DNA from: Neobacillus sp. PS2-9
GTDB lineage: Bacteria > Bacillota > Bacilli > Bacillales > Cytobacillaceae
Direction of reading: 5' to 3'
Assembly (NCBI RefSeq): GCF_030915525.1
Contig: NZ_CP133269.1
Coordinates: 2,391,001 to 2,455,000 of the forward strand
Length of the DNA stretch: 64,000 nucleotides
Shown: positions 1 to 8,556 of the stretch, in pieces
Layout of the letters: every line of letters begins with the position of its first letter
How positions within the stretch are numbered: the stretch's first letter is position 1
Made by a program: the position numbers and the translations under genes
The notes under the pieces: generated by a model
What the model saw: only the letters and a program-made list of their open reading frames with translations
Databases searched by the model: none
What the model was told of the DNA's origin: nothing

Positions 1-2
1 CT

Positions 3-1358
3 TATTATCAAACTATTGTGGATCCAGATGTTTTACATAAAGATATTATGTGTTATTTAGAAAAAACAAGCGGAAACTCACTAGAAAGTGTAAAATCGGT
101 CATTCCAATAGAGAATATCATTATTACAAGTGATGTCAACACAATAAGAAATAAACTGCATTCAGGTTACGTAGTAATTCAATTAGAAGGTTATGATCCT
201 TCCTGTTTGTTGGTTCAATCAGAATCCCATCAGTCTCGTACCATTTCCATGCCAGAAGTGGAGTTTTCAGTTGTAGGGCCGAAGGAAGCATTCGTAGAAG
301 CTTTAAATATTAATATCAATTTAGTGAGAAAAAGATTACCTGTTCAGGAATTGACAGTTAAGCAATTTGAAATTGGCAGATTATCTAAAACAAATATTGC
401 TGTTTTGTATGTTGATGGTATTGCTAATGAGGAAAATGTCAATACGGTCATACAAAGGGTATCTGAGATTGATTTTGACCAAATTATCGACAGCTCCTTT
501 ATTACACAGATCATTTCAGATAATCATAAATCATTATTTCCACAATTAGTTGATACAGAAAGACCCGATCGTGTAGTTGCCGTATTGGCCGAGGGAAAGG
601 TTGTCATTATTGTTGATGGCTCTCCTCATGCTTTAATTGGACCCACTTCTTTAGTGGAATTTTTCTCTGCCTTTGAGGATTATTATTTAAATCCATTAAT
701 TGCGTCAACTTTTCGAATCATTCGATTATTTGCCGTAAGCTTCTCCATCTTAGTTACTCCAATTTATGTGGCGGCGTTGACTTTTCATTATGAAATGATA
801 CCAAAGGATTTAATGGGGACACTTATTACTTCAAGAAGGGGAGTTCCACTCCCACCTATATTAGAAGCAGTTTTTCTCGAATTAACGATTGAACTATTAA
901 GAGAAGCGGGTGCCAGACTTCCAACAAAGGTAGGACAAACAATTGGTATCGTTGGAGGGATTGTAATTGGGACCGCTTCAGTTGAAGCTGGTTTAACTAG
1001 TAATGTCCTTCTAATTATTGTTGCTCTGGCTGCCCTTGCGTCGTTTACGACTCCTGTTTATCAAATGGGTAACACGATTCGTTTACTCCGCTTTCCGTTT
1101 CTATTATTTGCTAATATTTATGGAATGCTTGGTGTGGTTATTTGCTTTTGTTACATGTTAACCCATTTACTTAGATTAACTTCATTAGGGAGACCATTTT
1201 TAGAGCCGTTATATCCTAGTCGTTTACAAGATCTAAAAGATGCGATCTTTAGGTTTCCGTTCTCAGCTAGTGCTAAGAGACCTATTAAACTCCAAACAGA
1301 AAATCCATTACGTTTTAATCCCAAAAAAGCAAAAGAAAATAAAGATGTTGATGAGTGA
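3..1358 (+). CDS. gerKA: GerA-family spore germination receptor subunit A (5' partial)
   Basis: Subunit A of a GerA-type germinant receptor, an inner-membrane complex of spores that responds to nutrients. The frame is open from base 3, so the N-terminus lies before the window; the GTG at 18 is probably not the true start, as family members run about 40-60 residues longer. The first half is a soluble domain; the second half has several hydrophobic segments and the hallmark stretch around SRRGVPLPPILEAVFLE and REAGARLP. The stop overlaps the next start (GTGA), and subunits B and C follow, giving the usual A-B-C operon. Assignment to the GerK rather than another GerA paralogue is uncertain. Confidence 0.9.
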   Translation, partial: YYQTIVDPDVLHKDIMCYLEKTSGNSLESVKSVIPIENIIITSDVNTIRNKLHSGYVVIQLEGYDPSCLLVQSESHQSRTISMPEVEFSVVGPKEAFVEALNININLVRKRLPVQELTVKQFEIGRLSKTNIAVLYVDGIANEENVNTVIQRVSEIDFDQIIDSSFITQIISDNHKSLFPQLVDTERPDRVVAVLAEGKVVIIVDGSPHALIGPTSLVEFFSAFEDYYLNPLIASTFRIIRLFAVSFSILVTPIYVAALTFHYEMIPKDLMGTLITSRRGVPLPPILEAVFLELTIELLREAGARLPTKVGQTIGIVGGIVIGTASVEAGLTSNVLLIIVALAALASFTTPVYQMGNTIRLLRFPFLLFANIYGMLGVVICFCYMLTHLLRLTSLGRPFLEPLYPSRLQDLKDAIFRFPFSASAKRPIKLQTENPLRFNPKKAKENKDVDE

Positions 1359-2467
1359 TTGGTGTGAAAAAAATGCAATCAACTGTTGAAGAAAGATTCC
1401 AGGTTTCACCTTATCTAGTTTTTTTCTTAGTTAATTCCATTCAAATTGGAGTGGGGATTCTTACATTTCAATCTGAAATTGTAAGATGGGCTGGAAATGA
1501 TGCCTGGATTTCGATTTTACTAACTGGTACGTTTATACACGTTTTGATTTGGATGATGTTTCACGTGTTAAATAAAGAGGGTACGGATGTCCTAGCCATT
1601 AATCAAAAAATTTTTGGAAAATGGATTGGTAACTTATTGAATATTGCTATACTGCTTTATTTTCTTTTAATTGCTATTGTGGTCATCAGAGTTTATTTTG
1701 AAGTCATTCAGGTTTGGATGTTTCCAAGAATTAGTTTATTTTCATTATGCTTGTTTTTTCTGCCACTACTTTACTACATAGTAGAAGGTGGTTTTAGAAT
1801 AGTGACTGGTATTTGTTTTTTTGGAGTCACACTGCCTTTATATTTAGTTTTGACTTTATTGTTTCCATTACAATTTGCGCATGGTGAAAACTTACTTCCT
1901 ATTTGGAACCATTCGATTAAGGAAATCTTGTTATCATCGAAAGGGATGGTTATTAGCTATATAGGGTTTTCCACCCTATTTATTTATTATCCTTTTATTA
2001 AAGAACCAAAAAAATCGCAGAAATGGGCACAATTTGGTATTGCATTTAGTACGTTTCTTTATTTATCCACTTATCTTGTCACAATCATATTTTATAGTGA
2101 AGAACAATTAATATCGAATCTTTGGCCGACGTTAGGTTTGTGGAAGATTATGAAAATGCCTTTTGTCGAACGCTTTGAATATATAGGAATCAGTTCATGG
2201 GCATTAGTGATACTCCCTAACATTTCTTTAGCTTTATGGTGTTTTATGAGAGGAATGAAACGGATTTTTGGTGTGAAACAACGAATCATTTTGCTGATTG
2301 CTTTAATGATCATATTAAGTATGGTGACATTAATAAAAGGGTATAACCAAATACGACAACTAAGTGAGATACTATCATATGGAGGATATATCATGATGGG
2401 AGGATACATACCATTCATTTTTATCAGTCACTTTATTTATAGCAAGGTGAAAAAACAAAATGAATAA
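1355..2467 (+). CDS. gerKB: GerB-type spore germination permease subunit
   Basis: Subunit B of the germinant receptor, an amino-acid/polyamine/organocation permease-like integral membrane protein that contributes to germinant recognition. The 370 residues match the family length and contain about ten hydrophobic segments, starting with the typical N-terminal block QVSPYLVFFLVNSIQIGVGI. The GTG at 1355 overlaps the previous stop; an in-frame GTG at 1364 and ATG at 1373 are alternatives. The end overlaps the subunit C start by 8 bp, so translation is coupled. Confidence 0.9.
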   Translation: MIGVKKMQSTVEERFQVSPYLVFFLVNSIQIGVGILTFQSEIVRWAGNDAWISILLTGTFIHVLIWMMFHVLNKEGTDVLAINQKIFGKWIGNLLNIAILLYFLLIAIVVIRVYFEVIQVWMFPRISLFSLCLFFLPLLYYIVEGGFRIVTGICFFGVTLPLYLVLTLLFPLQFAHGENLLPIWNHSIKEILLSSKGMVISYIGFSTLFIYYPFIKEPKKSQKWAQFGIAFSTFLYLSTYLVTIIFYSEEQLISNLWPTLGLWKIMKMPFVERFEYIGISSWALVILPNISLALWCFMRGMKRIFGVKQRIILLIALMIILSMVTLIKGYNQIRQLSEILSYGGYIMMGGYIPFIFISHFIYSKVKKQNE

Positions 2468-3533
2468 AAATCACTTACTCATATTTTACTTTATCATTCT
2501 ATTGGTAGTATCAGGTTGTTCGTCAGAACAGAATATCATTGATGATATCGATTTAGTGACAGCTGTTGGCTATGACTATATTGATGAAAATCACGTAAGA
2601 GGAACCGTGTCTATTCCTATTTTTAAGCCTGATAAATCTATTACTAGCGGAACATATTCAAATATCTCAACCTTGCTACGAGAAAATCGTGCAAAGCTGG
2701 ATTCCGAATCTAATAAACCATTATTAAGCGGAAGACTAGAGATTGCCTTATATAATGAAGAGCTTGCCAAGCATGGAATATATGATTACCTCGATTACCT
2801 TAATAGAGACCCTAGTGTCGGTTCACATGTTTTTCTTGCAGTGGTTGAGGGAAATGCAAAAGATTATCTTACAAAAAAATACGAAACACAGGATACAGGC
2901 ATCTATATTTCCGGTATCCTTGAGAAAAATATTAAAGGAGGGACCATTCCAAAGACAAATTTACATCAGATGCTCTATAAGTATTATTCAAAAGGTGCTG
3001 ATTTGTTTCTACCCCTATTAGTATTAAAGGATGATAAGGTTAAGATTAACGGAATGGCTTTATTTAAGGGAGATAAATACGTTGGTAAAATCTCGTTTAA
3101 AGAACTTTTTGCCTTTAAAACTCTTGTTGAAGACTATAAATTTGGAATATTACCACTGCATGTTCAAAAATTCTCAGCAGATCTAGAAAATATAAAATCA
3201 AAAAGACATTATCAGGTGGATAACACAGGTTCGATTCCAAAAGTAAACATTGATATTAAGGTAGAAGGAGTAATTAGGGAATATAAAGGAACAAAAATGA
3301 ATCACGAAGTTATACAAAGATTGGAGAATCAATTTGAGAAGCGGTTAAATAAAGATTATCAACGCATTATTTCAAGGACTCAAACATTAAAGGTTGATTC
3401 CCTTGGAATTGGAGATATCTTAAATAGTCGAATAAGAAACTTTGATTTTAAAAGATACAAGGATTACTATCCAGAAATGAGCATCGAAGCAAAGGTAAAA
3501 GTCAACATTACTGAGTATGGAGTTACACAATAA
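2460..3533 (+). CDS. gerKC: GerC-type spore germination lipoprotein
   Basis: Subunit C of the germinant receptor, a lipoprotein on the outer face of the inner spore membrane. A signal peptide ends in the lipobox VSGC with the lipid-accepting Cys at residue 20. The remaining ~337 residues match the Ger(x)C family in length and pattern (DIDLVTAVGYDY near the N-terminus, a repeated alpha/beta domain in the C-terminal half). It is the last gene of the receptor operon and overlaps subunit B. Confidence 0.9.
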   Translation: MNKNHLLIFYFIILLVVSGCSSEQNIIDDIDLVTAVGYDYIDENHVRGTVSIPIFKPDKSITSGTYSNISTLLRENRAKLDSESNKPLLSGRLEIALYNEELAKHGIYDYLDYLNRDPSVGSHVFLAVVEGNAKDYLTKKYETQDTGIYISGILEKNIKGGTIPKTNLHQMLYKYYSKGADLFLPLLVLKDDKVKINGMALFKGDKYVGKISFKELFAFKTLVEDYKFGILPLHVQKFSADLENIKSKRHYQVDNTGSIPKVNIDIKVEGVIREYKGTKMNHEVIQRLENQFEKRLNKDYQRIISRTQTLKVDSLGIGDILNSRIRNFDFKRYKDYYPEMSIEAKVKVNITEYGVTQ

Positions 3534-3600
3534 AAAAAACTTAATCATATTCTATTCAATCTGGGAAAAGGTAACTATAAATATGATTGGAGGGAATTGC

Positions 3601-3897
3601 ATGATTAATCAAAATACTTCAAATAGTACCTTTCCTATAATTAACCCTGGCCTTTCAAGCGACGTGGATTCAAAATTAAATGAAGATCGCTATGATGTTT
3701 ATGTAAACGATAATTTCGTTGGACACAAAGCATTAAAGACACAAGGAGAAGAACTGTCAGATATTGATGACTTTTTACGTAACCAAGGTTTCAATAGTTT
3801 CTCCTCTTCATTAGACGGAGACCACTATACTATTCAAGCGAAGGAAAAAGTGGACGATATTGCAAACGCATTGTCCATTTATTTTCAAAATCGCTAA
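3601..3897 (+). CDS. Small hypothetical protein
   Basis: A 98-residue protein of unknown function. The ATG at 3601 is chosen because GGAGGG lies 7 bases upstream; the longer frame from 3517 has no ribosome site and overlaps gerKC. The sequence is acidic and soluble, with no signal peptide or membrane segment; the middle (RYDVYVNDNFVGHKALKTQG) and the end look like a compact alpha/beta fold. It sits between the germination operon and a terminator and could be co-transcribed with the receptor. Confidence 0.6.
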   Translation: MINQNTSNSTFPIINPGLSSDVDSKLNEDRYDVYVNDNFVGHKALKTQGEELSDIDDFLRNQGFNSFSSSLDGDHYTIQAKEKVDDIANALSIYFQNR

Positions 3898-3940
3898 AAA
3901 TACATCTGCATTTGTTAAATGGTGAAATTTCCGCGCTCTA

Positions 3941-3972
3941 AACACTAGGTCTTAATGATACCTGGTGTTTTT
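3941..3972 (+). terminator. Rho-independent terminator
   Basis: Inverted repeat AACACTAGGT / ACCTGGTGTT with a 9-base loop followed by a T run; it closes the ger operon and the small downstream gene. Confidence 0.7.
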
Positions 3973-4053
3973 AAATTTACTATTACATAACCATTTGTTT
4001 TGAAGGTAAATTCTAGTAACTTTTGTTAAAATAACATAAAAAGGAGGGTTTTC

Positions 4054-5244
4054 ATGAAATATAATTTTGATGAAATCGTCAACCGCAGAGGTACCTATTC
4101 CGTTAAATGGGATGGTGGTGAGTTAATTAAAAAGATGGGCCTAACGGAGAGGTATGATGAAAACACCATTCCATTATTTACAGCTGACATGGATTTACCC
4201 GTACCTCAACCATTAATCGACGCTTTACATAAGACGGTAGACCATCGAATATTTGGTTATTCCATTTTTCCTAATGAGTATTTTGAAGCGATTCAACATT
4301 GGTTCAAAAAGAGGCATGATTGGGAAATTCAGAAGGAAGACATCCTCTTTAGCCCTGGTACCGTGCATGCACTGACTGTTGCTGTAAGGGCCTTTACCCA
4401 GCCAGGAGATGGGATAATTATTCAACGTCCGGTTTACCCTCCATTTACATCCGCCATTGAAGCGAATGGCAGAGAACTATTAAACAACGCTCTTATATGT
4501 AATGAAGACGGCTATTATCAAATTGATTTTGCAGATTTTGAAGAAAAAGCAAAAGATGAAAAGACAAAAATGTTTATTTTGTGTAATCCTCAAAATCCAA
4601 CAGGAAGAATCTTTAACCAGGATGAACTTAGAAGATTATCGGAGATTTGTGAAAAAAATAATGTGCTTATTATTGCAGATGAAATTCATGGAGATCTCAC
4701 TCGACGAAATCAAATATTCATACCTATTGCAAAAGCTTCTGATCAGCAGGAGCATATTATTACTTTTACTGCCATCAACAAAACGTTTAATGTTGCTGGA
4801 CTTCATTGTACGAACGTAATCATATCGAATCCAGAACATAGGAAAACATTCGGTAGCGTCATGGGCATGCATTTACCTTCCCCATTTACCGTTTCAGCTC
4901 TTATAGCGGTTTACCATGAGGGAGAGGATTGGTTAGAGCAATTGAAGGAATATATTGATGGGACAATGGAGTGGGTAGTTGAATTCTTGGCCGAAAGAAT
5001 GCCGATGGTAAAAGTGAGAATTCCTGAAGGAACCTATATCATGTGGATGGATTTTAGCGGTTATGGATTAACACCAGAAGAAGTTCATGATCGAATCTAT
5101 AATAAAGCAAATGTCTTACTTGAAGACGGAAAAATGTTTGGGGAGGAAGGCTTGCATTTCCAAAGAATTTGTATTCCTTCACCAAGACCGATTATTAAAG
5201 AAGCATTTGAACGTATCGCACGGGAATTTGAAGATTTAAAGTAG
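4054..5244 (+). CDS. patB: PatB/MalY-type cystathionine beta-lyase (PLP aminotransferase fold)
   Basis: Fold-type I PLP enzyme of the PatB/MalY group, which cleaves the C-S bond of cystathionine or cysteine conjugates to give a thiol, pyruvate and ammonia. The length of 396 residues is typical. Seen motifs are CNPQNPTGR, the D of IIADEIHGDL that contacts the PLP nitrogen, the Schiff-base Lys in AINKTFNVAGL, and the phosphate-binding Arg in QRICIPSPRP. AAGGAGGG lies just before the ATG. It appears monocistronic. Aminotransferase activity is an alternative that sequence cannot exclude. Confidence 0.88.
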   Translation: MKYNFDEIVNRRGTYSVKWDGGELIKKMGLTERYDENTIPLFTADMDLPVPQPLIDALHKTVDHRIFGYSIFPNEYFEAIQHWFKKRHDWEIQKEDILFSPGTVHALTVAVRAFTQPGDGIIIQRPVYPPFTSAIEANGRELLNNALICNEDGYYQIDFADFEEKAKDEKTKMFILCNPQNPTGRIFNQDELRRLSEICEKNNVLIIADEIHGDLTRRNQIFIPIAKASDQQEHIITFTAINKTFNVAGLHCTNVIISNPEHRKTFGSVMGMHLPSPFTVSALIAVYHEGEDWLEQLKEYIDGTMEWVVEFLAERMPMVKVRIPEGTYIMWMDFSGYGLTPEEVHDRIYNKANVLLEDGKMFGEEGLHFQRICIPSPRPIIKEAFERIAREFEDLK

Positions 5245-5351
5245 GATTCTTTCATTACTAGCTGAAGTAAATGTATGGTATTTCTGACCCGAGGGAATAG
5301 TATTCTTGATGGTTGGAGCAACATTGATTAAGCAAAAGCGTGGTGTGGGTA

Positions 5352-5492
5352 ATGATAGAATTTCCTAAAAACCTATATTGTGAAAAGTGTGGAAAAGAAA
5401 CAGAGCACATCGTACGGGAAGATGCATTAGAAATTGAATATATTTGTAATGAATGCAAGAAAGAACAAAACATCAATAAGTCTTTTTTTTAA
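5352..5492 (+). CDS. 46-residue zinc-ribbon-like small protein
   Basis: A short frame starting with MIEFPKNLYCEKCGKET and containing two CxxC pairs (CEKC near residue 10 and CNEC near residue 32), the layout of a one-site zinc ribbon. The stop lies in a T run. The upstream sequence GGTGTGGGTA is a weak ribosome site. The Cys pairs and the acidic/basic composition argue for a real peptide. No specific function can be assigned. Confidence 0.5.
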   Translation: MIEFPKNLYCEKCGKETEHIVREDALEIEYICNECKKEQNINKSFF

Positions 5493-5551
5493 GTAAGTAT
5501 TCAAGGTGAGACGTGGTATATTATTAATCAGTTGATGGTAATACCTAAAAA

Positions 5552-5595
5552 AAATGCCTGGCAGTAGTTTGGTCTGACTGTCAGGTATTTCTGTG
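5552..5595 (+). terminator. Stem-loop, probable terminator
   Basis: A 14-bp imperfect stem (5552-5565 with 5577-5590) followed by a weak T-rich tail; placed between the small zinc-ribbon gene and the FAD oxidase. Confidence 0.5.
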
Positions 5596-5679
5596 TTTAT
5601 TATGGTTTAACTATGAAAAGTAATTATTTTTGATAGAATACTACTAATGACATAATTAAAATGAAAAAGGTGATTTATT

Positions 5680-6801
5680 CTGAAAGTAATTGTCATTGGT
5701 GCAGGGATTCTCGGTGCGTCTACCGCGTATCACTTAACAAAACTTGGTGCAGATGTCACGCTGGTGGATCGGGGGGATGCAGGTCAAGCAACGGATGCAG
5801 CAGCAGGAATTGTTTGTCCATGGCTGTCACAGCGGCGGAACAAAGCTTGGTATCAACTGGCAAAAGGTGGGGCTCGGTATTATCCTGAATTAATTGCTCA
5901 GCTAGAGGCAGACGGGGAAAAAGAGACAGGATATAAACGTGTTGGAGCAATTAGTCTTCATTCTGACATAAATAAGCTCGAACAAATGGCAGAACGAGCG
6001 CGAAAACGTCGAGAGGAAGCACCTGAAATAGGTGATATTACGATCTTATCGCCAGCAGAAACAAAACAACTTTTCCCACCTCTGTCAGAGGAATTTGGGT
6101 CTGTACATGTAAGTGGAGGGGCGCGTGTAAATGGAAGAGCATTGCGTGAATCCCTAATACGATCATCAATAAAACATGGAGTAACCTTTTTAAGAGGCGA
6201 TGCGTCTATAGTTAGGGAGGAAACCCGAGTCATGGGTATCAAGGTGGGGGCTGAAACAATTTTGGCAGACCTTGTTATCGTCACTGCTGGTGCATGGTCT
6301 AAAGAGCTGCTACGTCCTTTAGGGGTTCAATTTTTAGTTACTCCACAAAAAGCACAAATTGTTCATCTTGAATTACCAAAATCAAATACGAGCCAATGGC
6401 CCGTCGTAATTCCCCCAAGTAACCATTACATATTAACCTTTGAGGATGGGCGTGTTGTGGTAGGTTCTACTCATGAAAATGAAGCTGGATTCGACAACCG
6501 AATTACGCCAGGTGGAATAAATGAAATTTTAAGTAAGGCTTTAGAAGTGGCTCCTGGTTTATCGGAAAGTACCTATCTAGAAACGAGAGTAGGTTTCCGA
6601 CCGTTCACCCCTGGGTTTTTACCAGTGGTGGGAGCGTTACCTAACTTTGATGGTATATATCTTGCTAATGGTTTAGGGGCATCCGGTTTAACAAGTGGCC
6701 CGTATCTCGGGGCAGAACTGGCTAAGCTTGTCTTAGGCAGACGAACGGAAATAGACATGGGTTGCTATGATGTAGCTGGTGCAACTTCCACTATAGAATA
6801 A
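5680..6801 (+). CDS. DadA-like FAD-dependent D-amino acid/glycine oxidoreductase with a CTG start
   Basis: FAD-dependent amine oxidase of the DAO superfamily, which oxidises a glycine or D-amino-acid-like substrate. The Rossmann dinucleotide motif VIVIGAGILGAS is at the very N-terminus, and the C-terminal FAD loop (RPFTPGFLPVVGALP, then GLGASGLTSGPYLG) is complete; length is 373 residues. The reading frame has a TGA at 5671 and no ATG, GTG or TTG before the Rossmann strand. A CTG at 5680 stands 7 bases after AAGGTG and gives LKVIVIGAG where relatives have MKVIVIGAG. The GTG at 5764 would delete the FAD-binding motif and is rejected. Confidence 0.82.
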   Translation: MKVIVIGAGILGASTAYHLTKLGADVTLVDRGDAGQATDAAAGIVCPWLSQRRNKAWYQLAKGGARYYPELIAQLEADGEKETGYKRVGAISLHSDINKLEQMAERARKRREEAPEIGDITILSPAETKQLFPPLSEEFGSVHVSGGARVNGRALRESLIRSSIKHGVTFLRGDASIVREETRVMGIKVGAETILADLVIVTAGAWSKELLRPLGVQFLVTPQKAQIVHLELPKSNTSQWPVVIPPSNHYILTFEDGRVVVGSTHENEAGFDNRITPGGINEILSKALEVAPGLSESTYLETRVGFRPFTPGFLPVVGALPNFDGIYLANGLGASGLTSGPYLGAELAKLVLGRRTEIDMGCYDVAGATSTIE

Positions 6802-6809
6802 GTAAAATA

Positions 6810-6836
6810 AAAGCACCCAATTGGGTGCTTAATAAA
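6810..6836. terminator. Bidirectional terminator
   Basis: Perfect palindrome AAGCACCCAATTGGGTGCTT between convergent genes. The T-rich flank lies on the minus-strand side, so it mainly serves the small Gly/His/Tyr-rich gene. Confidence 0.7.
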
Positions 6837-6867
6837 TAGGATTGGTCCTATTCTAGCGTGTTGGAAA

Positions 6868-7143
6868 TTAGTATGGGTACGGATAGGGGTAAGGATATGC
6901 AGGGTAGGTTGGATATGCTGGATATGCTGGTACTGGGTATCCAACAGGTGTGCCGGCTGCGGCACCAAGAGCTAAGCCTGTAAGAGCACCTGTTGCAAAT
7001 CCTGGATAAAATCCACCCCCACCATATCCCCAACCACCATGACCGTGATAATGTCCATAACCGTGTCCCCAACCACCATGTCCATGTCCATAACCGCCAT
7101 GAACGGGTCTAAAATCATTAATCAAATTCATATTAGTATTCAT
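6868..7143 (-). CDS. Gly/His/Tyr-rich small protein
   Basis: A 91-residue low-complexity protein: a short polar start (MNTNMNLINDFRPVHGG), a G-Y-G-H-G repeat block, a small hydrophobic glycine/alanine stretch (ATGALTGLALGAAAG), and a tail of P-Y-A/P-Y repeats. AAGGTGG precedes the ATG at 7143, so the frame starts there rather than at 7164. Similar repetitive proteins in bacilli are linked to spore or envelope surfaces, but that link is inference here. His-rich repeats could bind metal. Confidence 0.65.
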   Translation of the reverse strand: MNTNMNLINDFRPVHGGYGHGHGGWGHGYGHYHGHGGWGYGGGGFYPGFATGALTGLALGAAAGTPVGYPVPAYPAYPTYPAYPYPYPYPY

Positions 7144-7216
7144 ATTTACCACCTTTTCATTCAAATTTGTTGATGGAATATCATATGGGTAAATGTATAA
7201 AAAGGTTTTATTTTTT

Positions 7217-7399
7217 GGCTGTGTTAATGAATATTATTAATTTTTATACCCTGTTGATTGGAGCGGAAGGCACGAAGACTCCTTTGGGAGTATGGTTCAG
7301 GGGAGACCCCGCAGGCGCAAGCGCCGAGGAGGCTCGCCGAAACACCCACGGAAAGCGAAGTGCCTGGAGCGGAAATCAACAGGCAAGTTTAACAGAGCC
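7217..7399 (+). mobile_element. MITE, copy A (183 bp)
   Basis: Ends are GGCTGTGTTAA and TTAACAGAGCC, near-perfect terminal inverted repeats. The interior matches the copy at 60441-60622 in inverted orientation over nearly the whole length. The flanks TATTTTTT and TTTTTTTT are compatible with an 8-bp target duplication. An apparent 80-residue ORF over this element is not a gene. Confidence 0.8.
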
Positions 7400-7418
7400 T
7401 TTTTTTTAAAAAGGATGT

Positions 7419-8018
7419 ATGAGCATGAATGAGCAAATCAAAAAGATAGTGAGTAAAATTCCCAAGCTTGAGGAAGGGAAGCGATTTATTATAGGTATAG
7501 ATGGATTAAGTCGCTCTGGAAAGACAACATTAGTAAAACATATAAGCCAAATGTTAACAGAAAAAAAACTACCTTTTTATGTGTTTCATATAGATGATCA
7601 CATTGTCGAAAGGGACAGGAGATACAATACAGGTCATGAAGAGTGGTTCGAATATTATCAATTACAATGGGATATTCAGGGGTTAAGGGATCAACTTTTT
7701 GAAAAAATAAAAGGTTCTCATTCATTTAAACTTTCATTCTACCAAGAAGAATCAGATACGCAAATGACCAAACAGATTAACCTTCCCGATCCGTGTGTCG
7801 TCATTATTGAGGGCGTTTTTCTACAGCGGAAAGAATGGAGTAATTATTATGATTTTCTTCTCTATCTAGATTGCCCTAGAGAAAAAAGATTTCTAAGAGA
7901 AAGTTCAAACACGCAAAAGAATATAGAGAAATTAAAAAATAGATATTGGAAAGCTGAAGAGTTCTATCTTGGAACAGAACGCCCCATGGAGAAAGCCAAT
8001 ATGGTTTTTGTTTGTTAA
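7419..8018 (+). CDS. P-loop kinase, uridine kinase-like
   Basis: A 199-residue P-loop NTPase with Walker A GIDGLSRSGKTTL near residue 26, a DDH switch (HIDDHIV) and a C-terminal RYWKAEEFYL block characteristic of the uridine kinase-like proteins of bacilli. It probably phosphorylates a nucleoside or similar small molecule. AAAAAGG lies upstream; the ATG at 7419 or the in-frame ATG at 7425 (better spacing) can be the start. The gene begins about 20 bp after the MITE, which may have replaced its original promoter region. Confidence 0.72.
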   Translation: MSMNEQIKKIVSKIPKLEEGKRFIIGIDGLSRSGKTTLVKHISQMLTEKKLPFYVFHIDDHIVERDRRYNTGHEEWFEYYQLQWDIQGLRDQLFEKIKGSHSFKLSFYQEESDTQMTKQINLPDPCVVIIEGVFLQRKEWSNYYDFLLYLDCPREKRFLRESSNTQKNIEKLKNRYWKAEEFYLGTERPMEKANMVFVC

Positions 8019-8068
8019 TAAAAGGGTCTGTTATTATTCCATATTGATTTTCGTGTAGGTATGAGAAT

Positions 8069-8262
8069 TCATAAGCGGAGAATTTCCGGCTATTGTATAT
8101 AGAGGACGCTTATGAAGCAGAAATAAGCGGAGATATTCCGGTTAACTACTCTAAATAAGACAAAATCCAACGATTTGGATCAAATAAACGGAAAAAATAC
8201 CCTTATTTTTAAGGAAATAAGGGTATTTCCCAATTTAAGCGGAATTATTCCGTTTATTTTTC
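8069..8262. repeat. AAGCGGA-type intergenic repeat region with nested palindrome
   Basis: Several copies of AAGCGGA-N-TTCCG or AAACGGA motifs lie close together (near 8072, 8125, 8183 and 8237). The outer perfect inverted repeat AAATAAACGGAA (8182-8193) / TTCCGTTTATTT (8248-8259) encloses an inner one, AAATACCCTTATTT (8195-8208) / AAATAAGGGTATTT (8215-8228). The same motif family recurs at 38717-38871. No gene is seen here. Confidence 0.6.
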
Positions 8263-8372
8263 AAACACTGTGAAATCAACATACACCATACGACAATAAA
8301 AAGGATACATATGTCATCAAGGAATCAATCGGGGAAGTATTGTCACTTATTAATGCAAGTCTAGAGGAATAG
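8263..8372 (+). pseudogene. Possible 3' remnant of a small gene
   Basis: After a TGA the frame reads NQHTPYDNKKDTYVIKESIG and on to INASLEE before a TAG at 8370, directly followed by a strong terminator. The pattern (KDTYVIKESIGEVLSLI) resembles the C-terminus of FlbD-like small proteins. No start codon or ribosome site precedes it, and the repeat region abuts it on the left, so the 5' part seems lost. The identification is tentative. Confidence 0.3.
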
Positions 8373-8401
8373 AGCTTTCTTAAATTTAGTCAGCACGAAT
8401 T

Positions 8402-8432
8402 GGCATGGGTTCTCCTCCATGCCGTTTTTTTA
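8402..8432 (+). terminator. Rho-independent terminator
   Basis: GGCATGG / CCATGCC stem with an 8-base loop and seven T residues. Confidence 0.8.
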
Positions 8433-8556
8433 TTCAGTAATCTAGAATTATAGGAAGGGAATATCTATTGTAAATGGAATATATAATGAATCAATAATCA
8501 ATTTACTAAATTAACTTATATTGACAAATGTACTAAAGAAAGTGGAGGGACCTTTG

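Noticed and set aside
6868-7072. Alternative minus-strand frame rich in Trp and Ser over the Gly/His/Tyr gene
   Set aside because: Shadow frame produced by the repetitive codons of the real gene, without ribosome site.
7167-7409. 80-residue frame on the plus strand
   Set aside because: It lies across the MITE at 7217-7399 and has no ribosome site; the same sequence recurs at 60441-60622.
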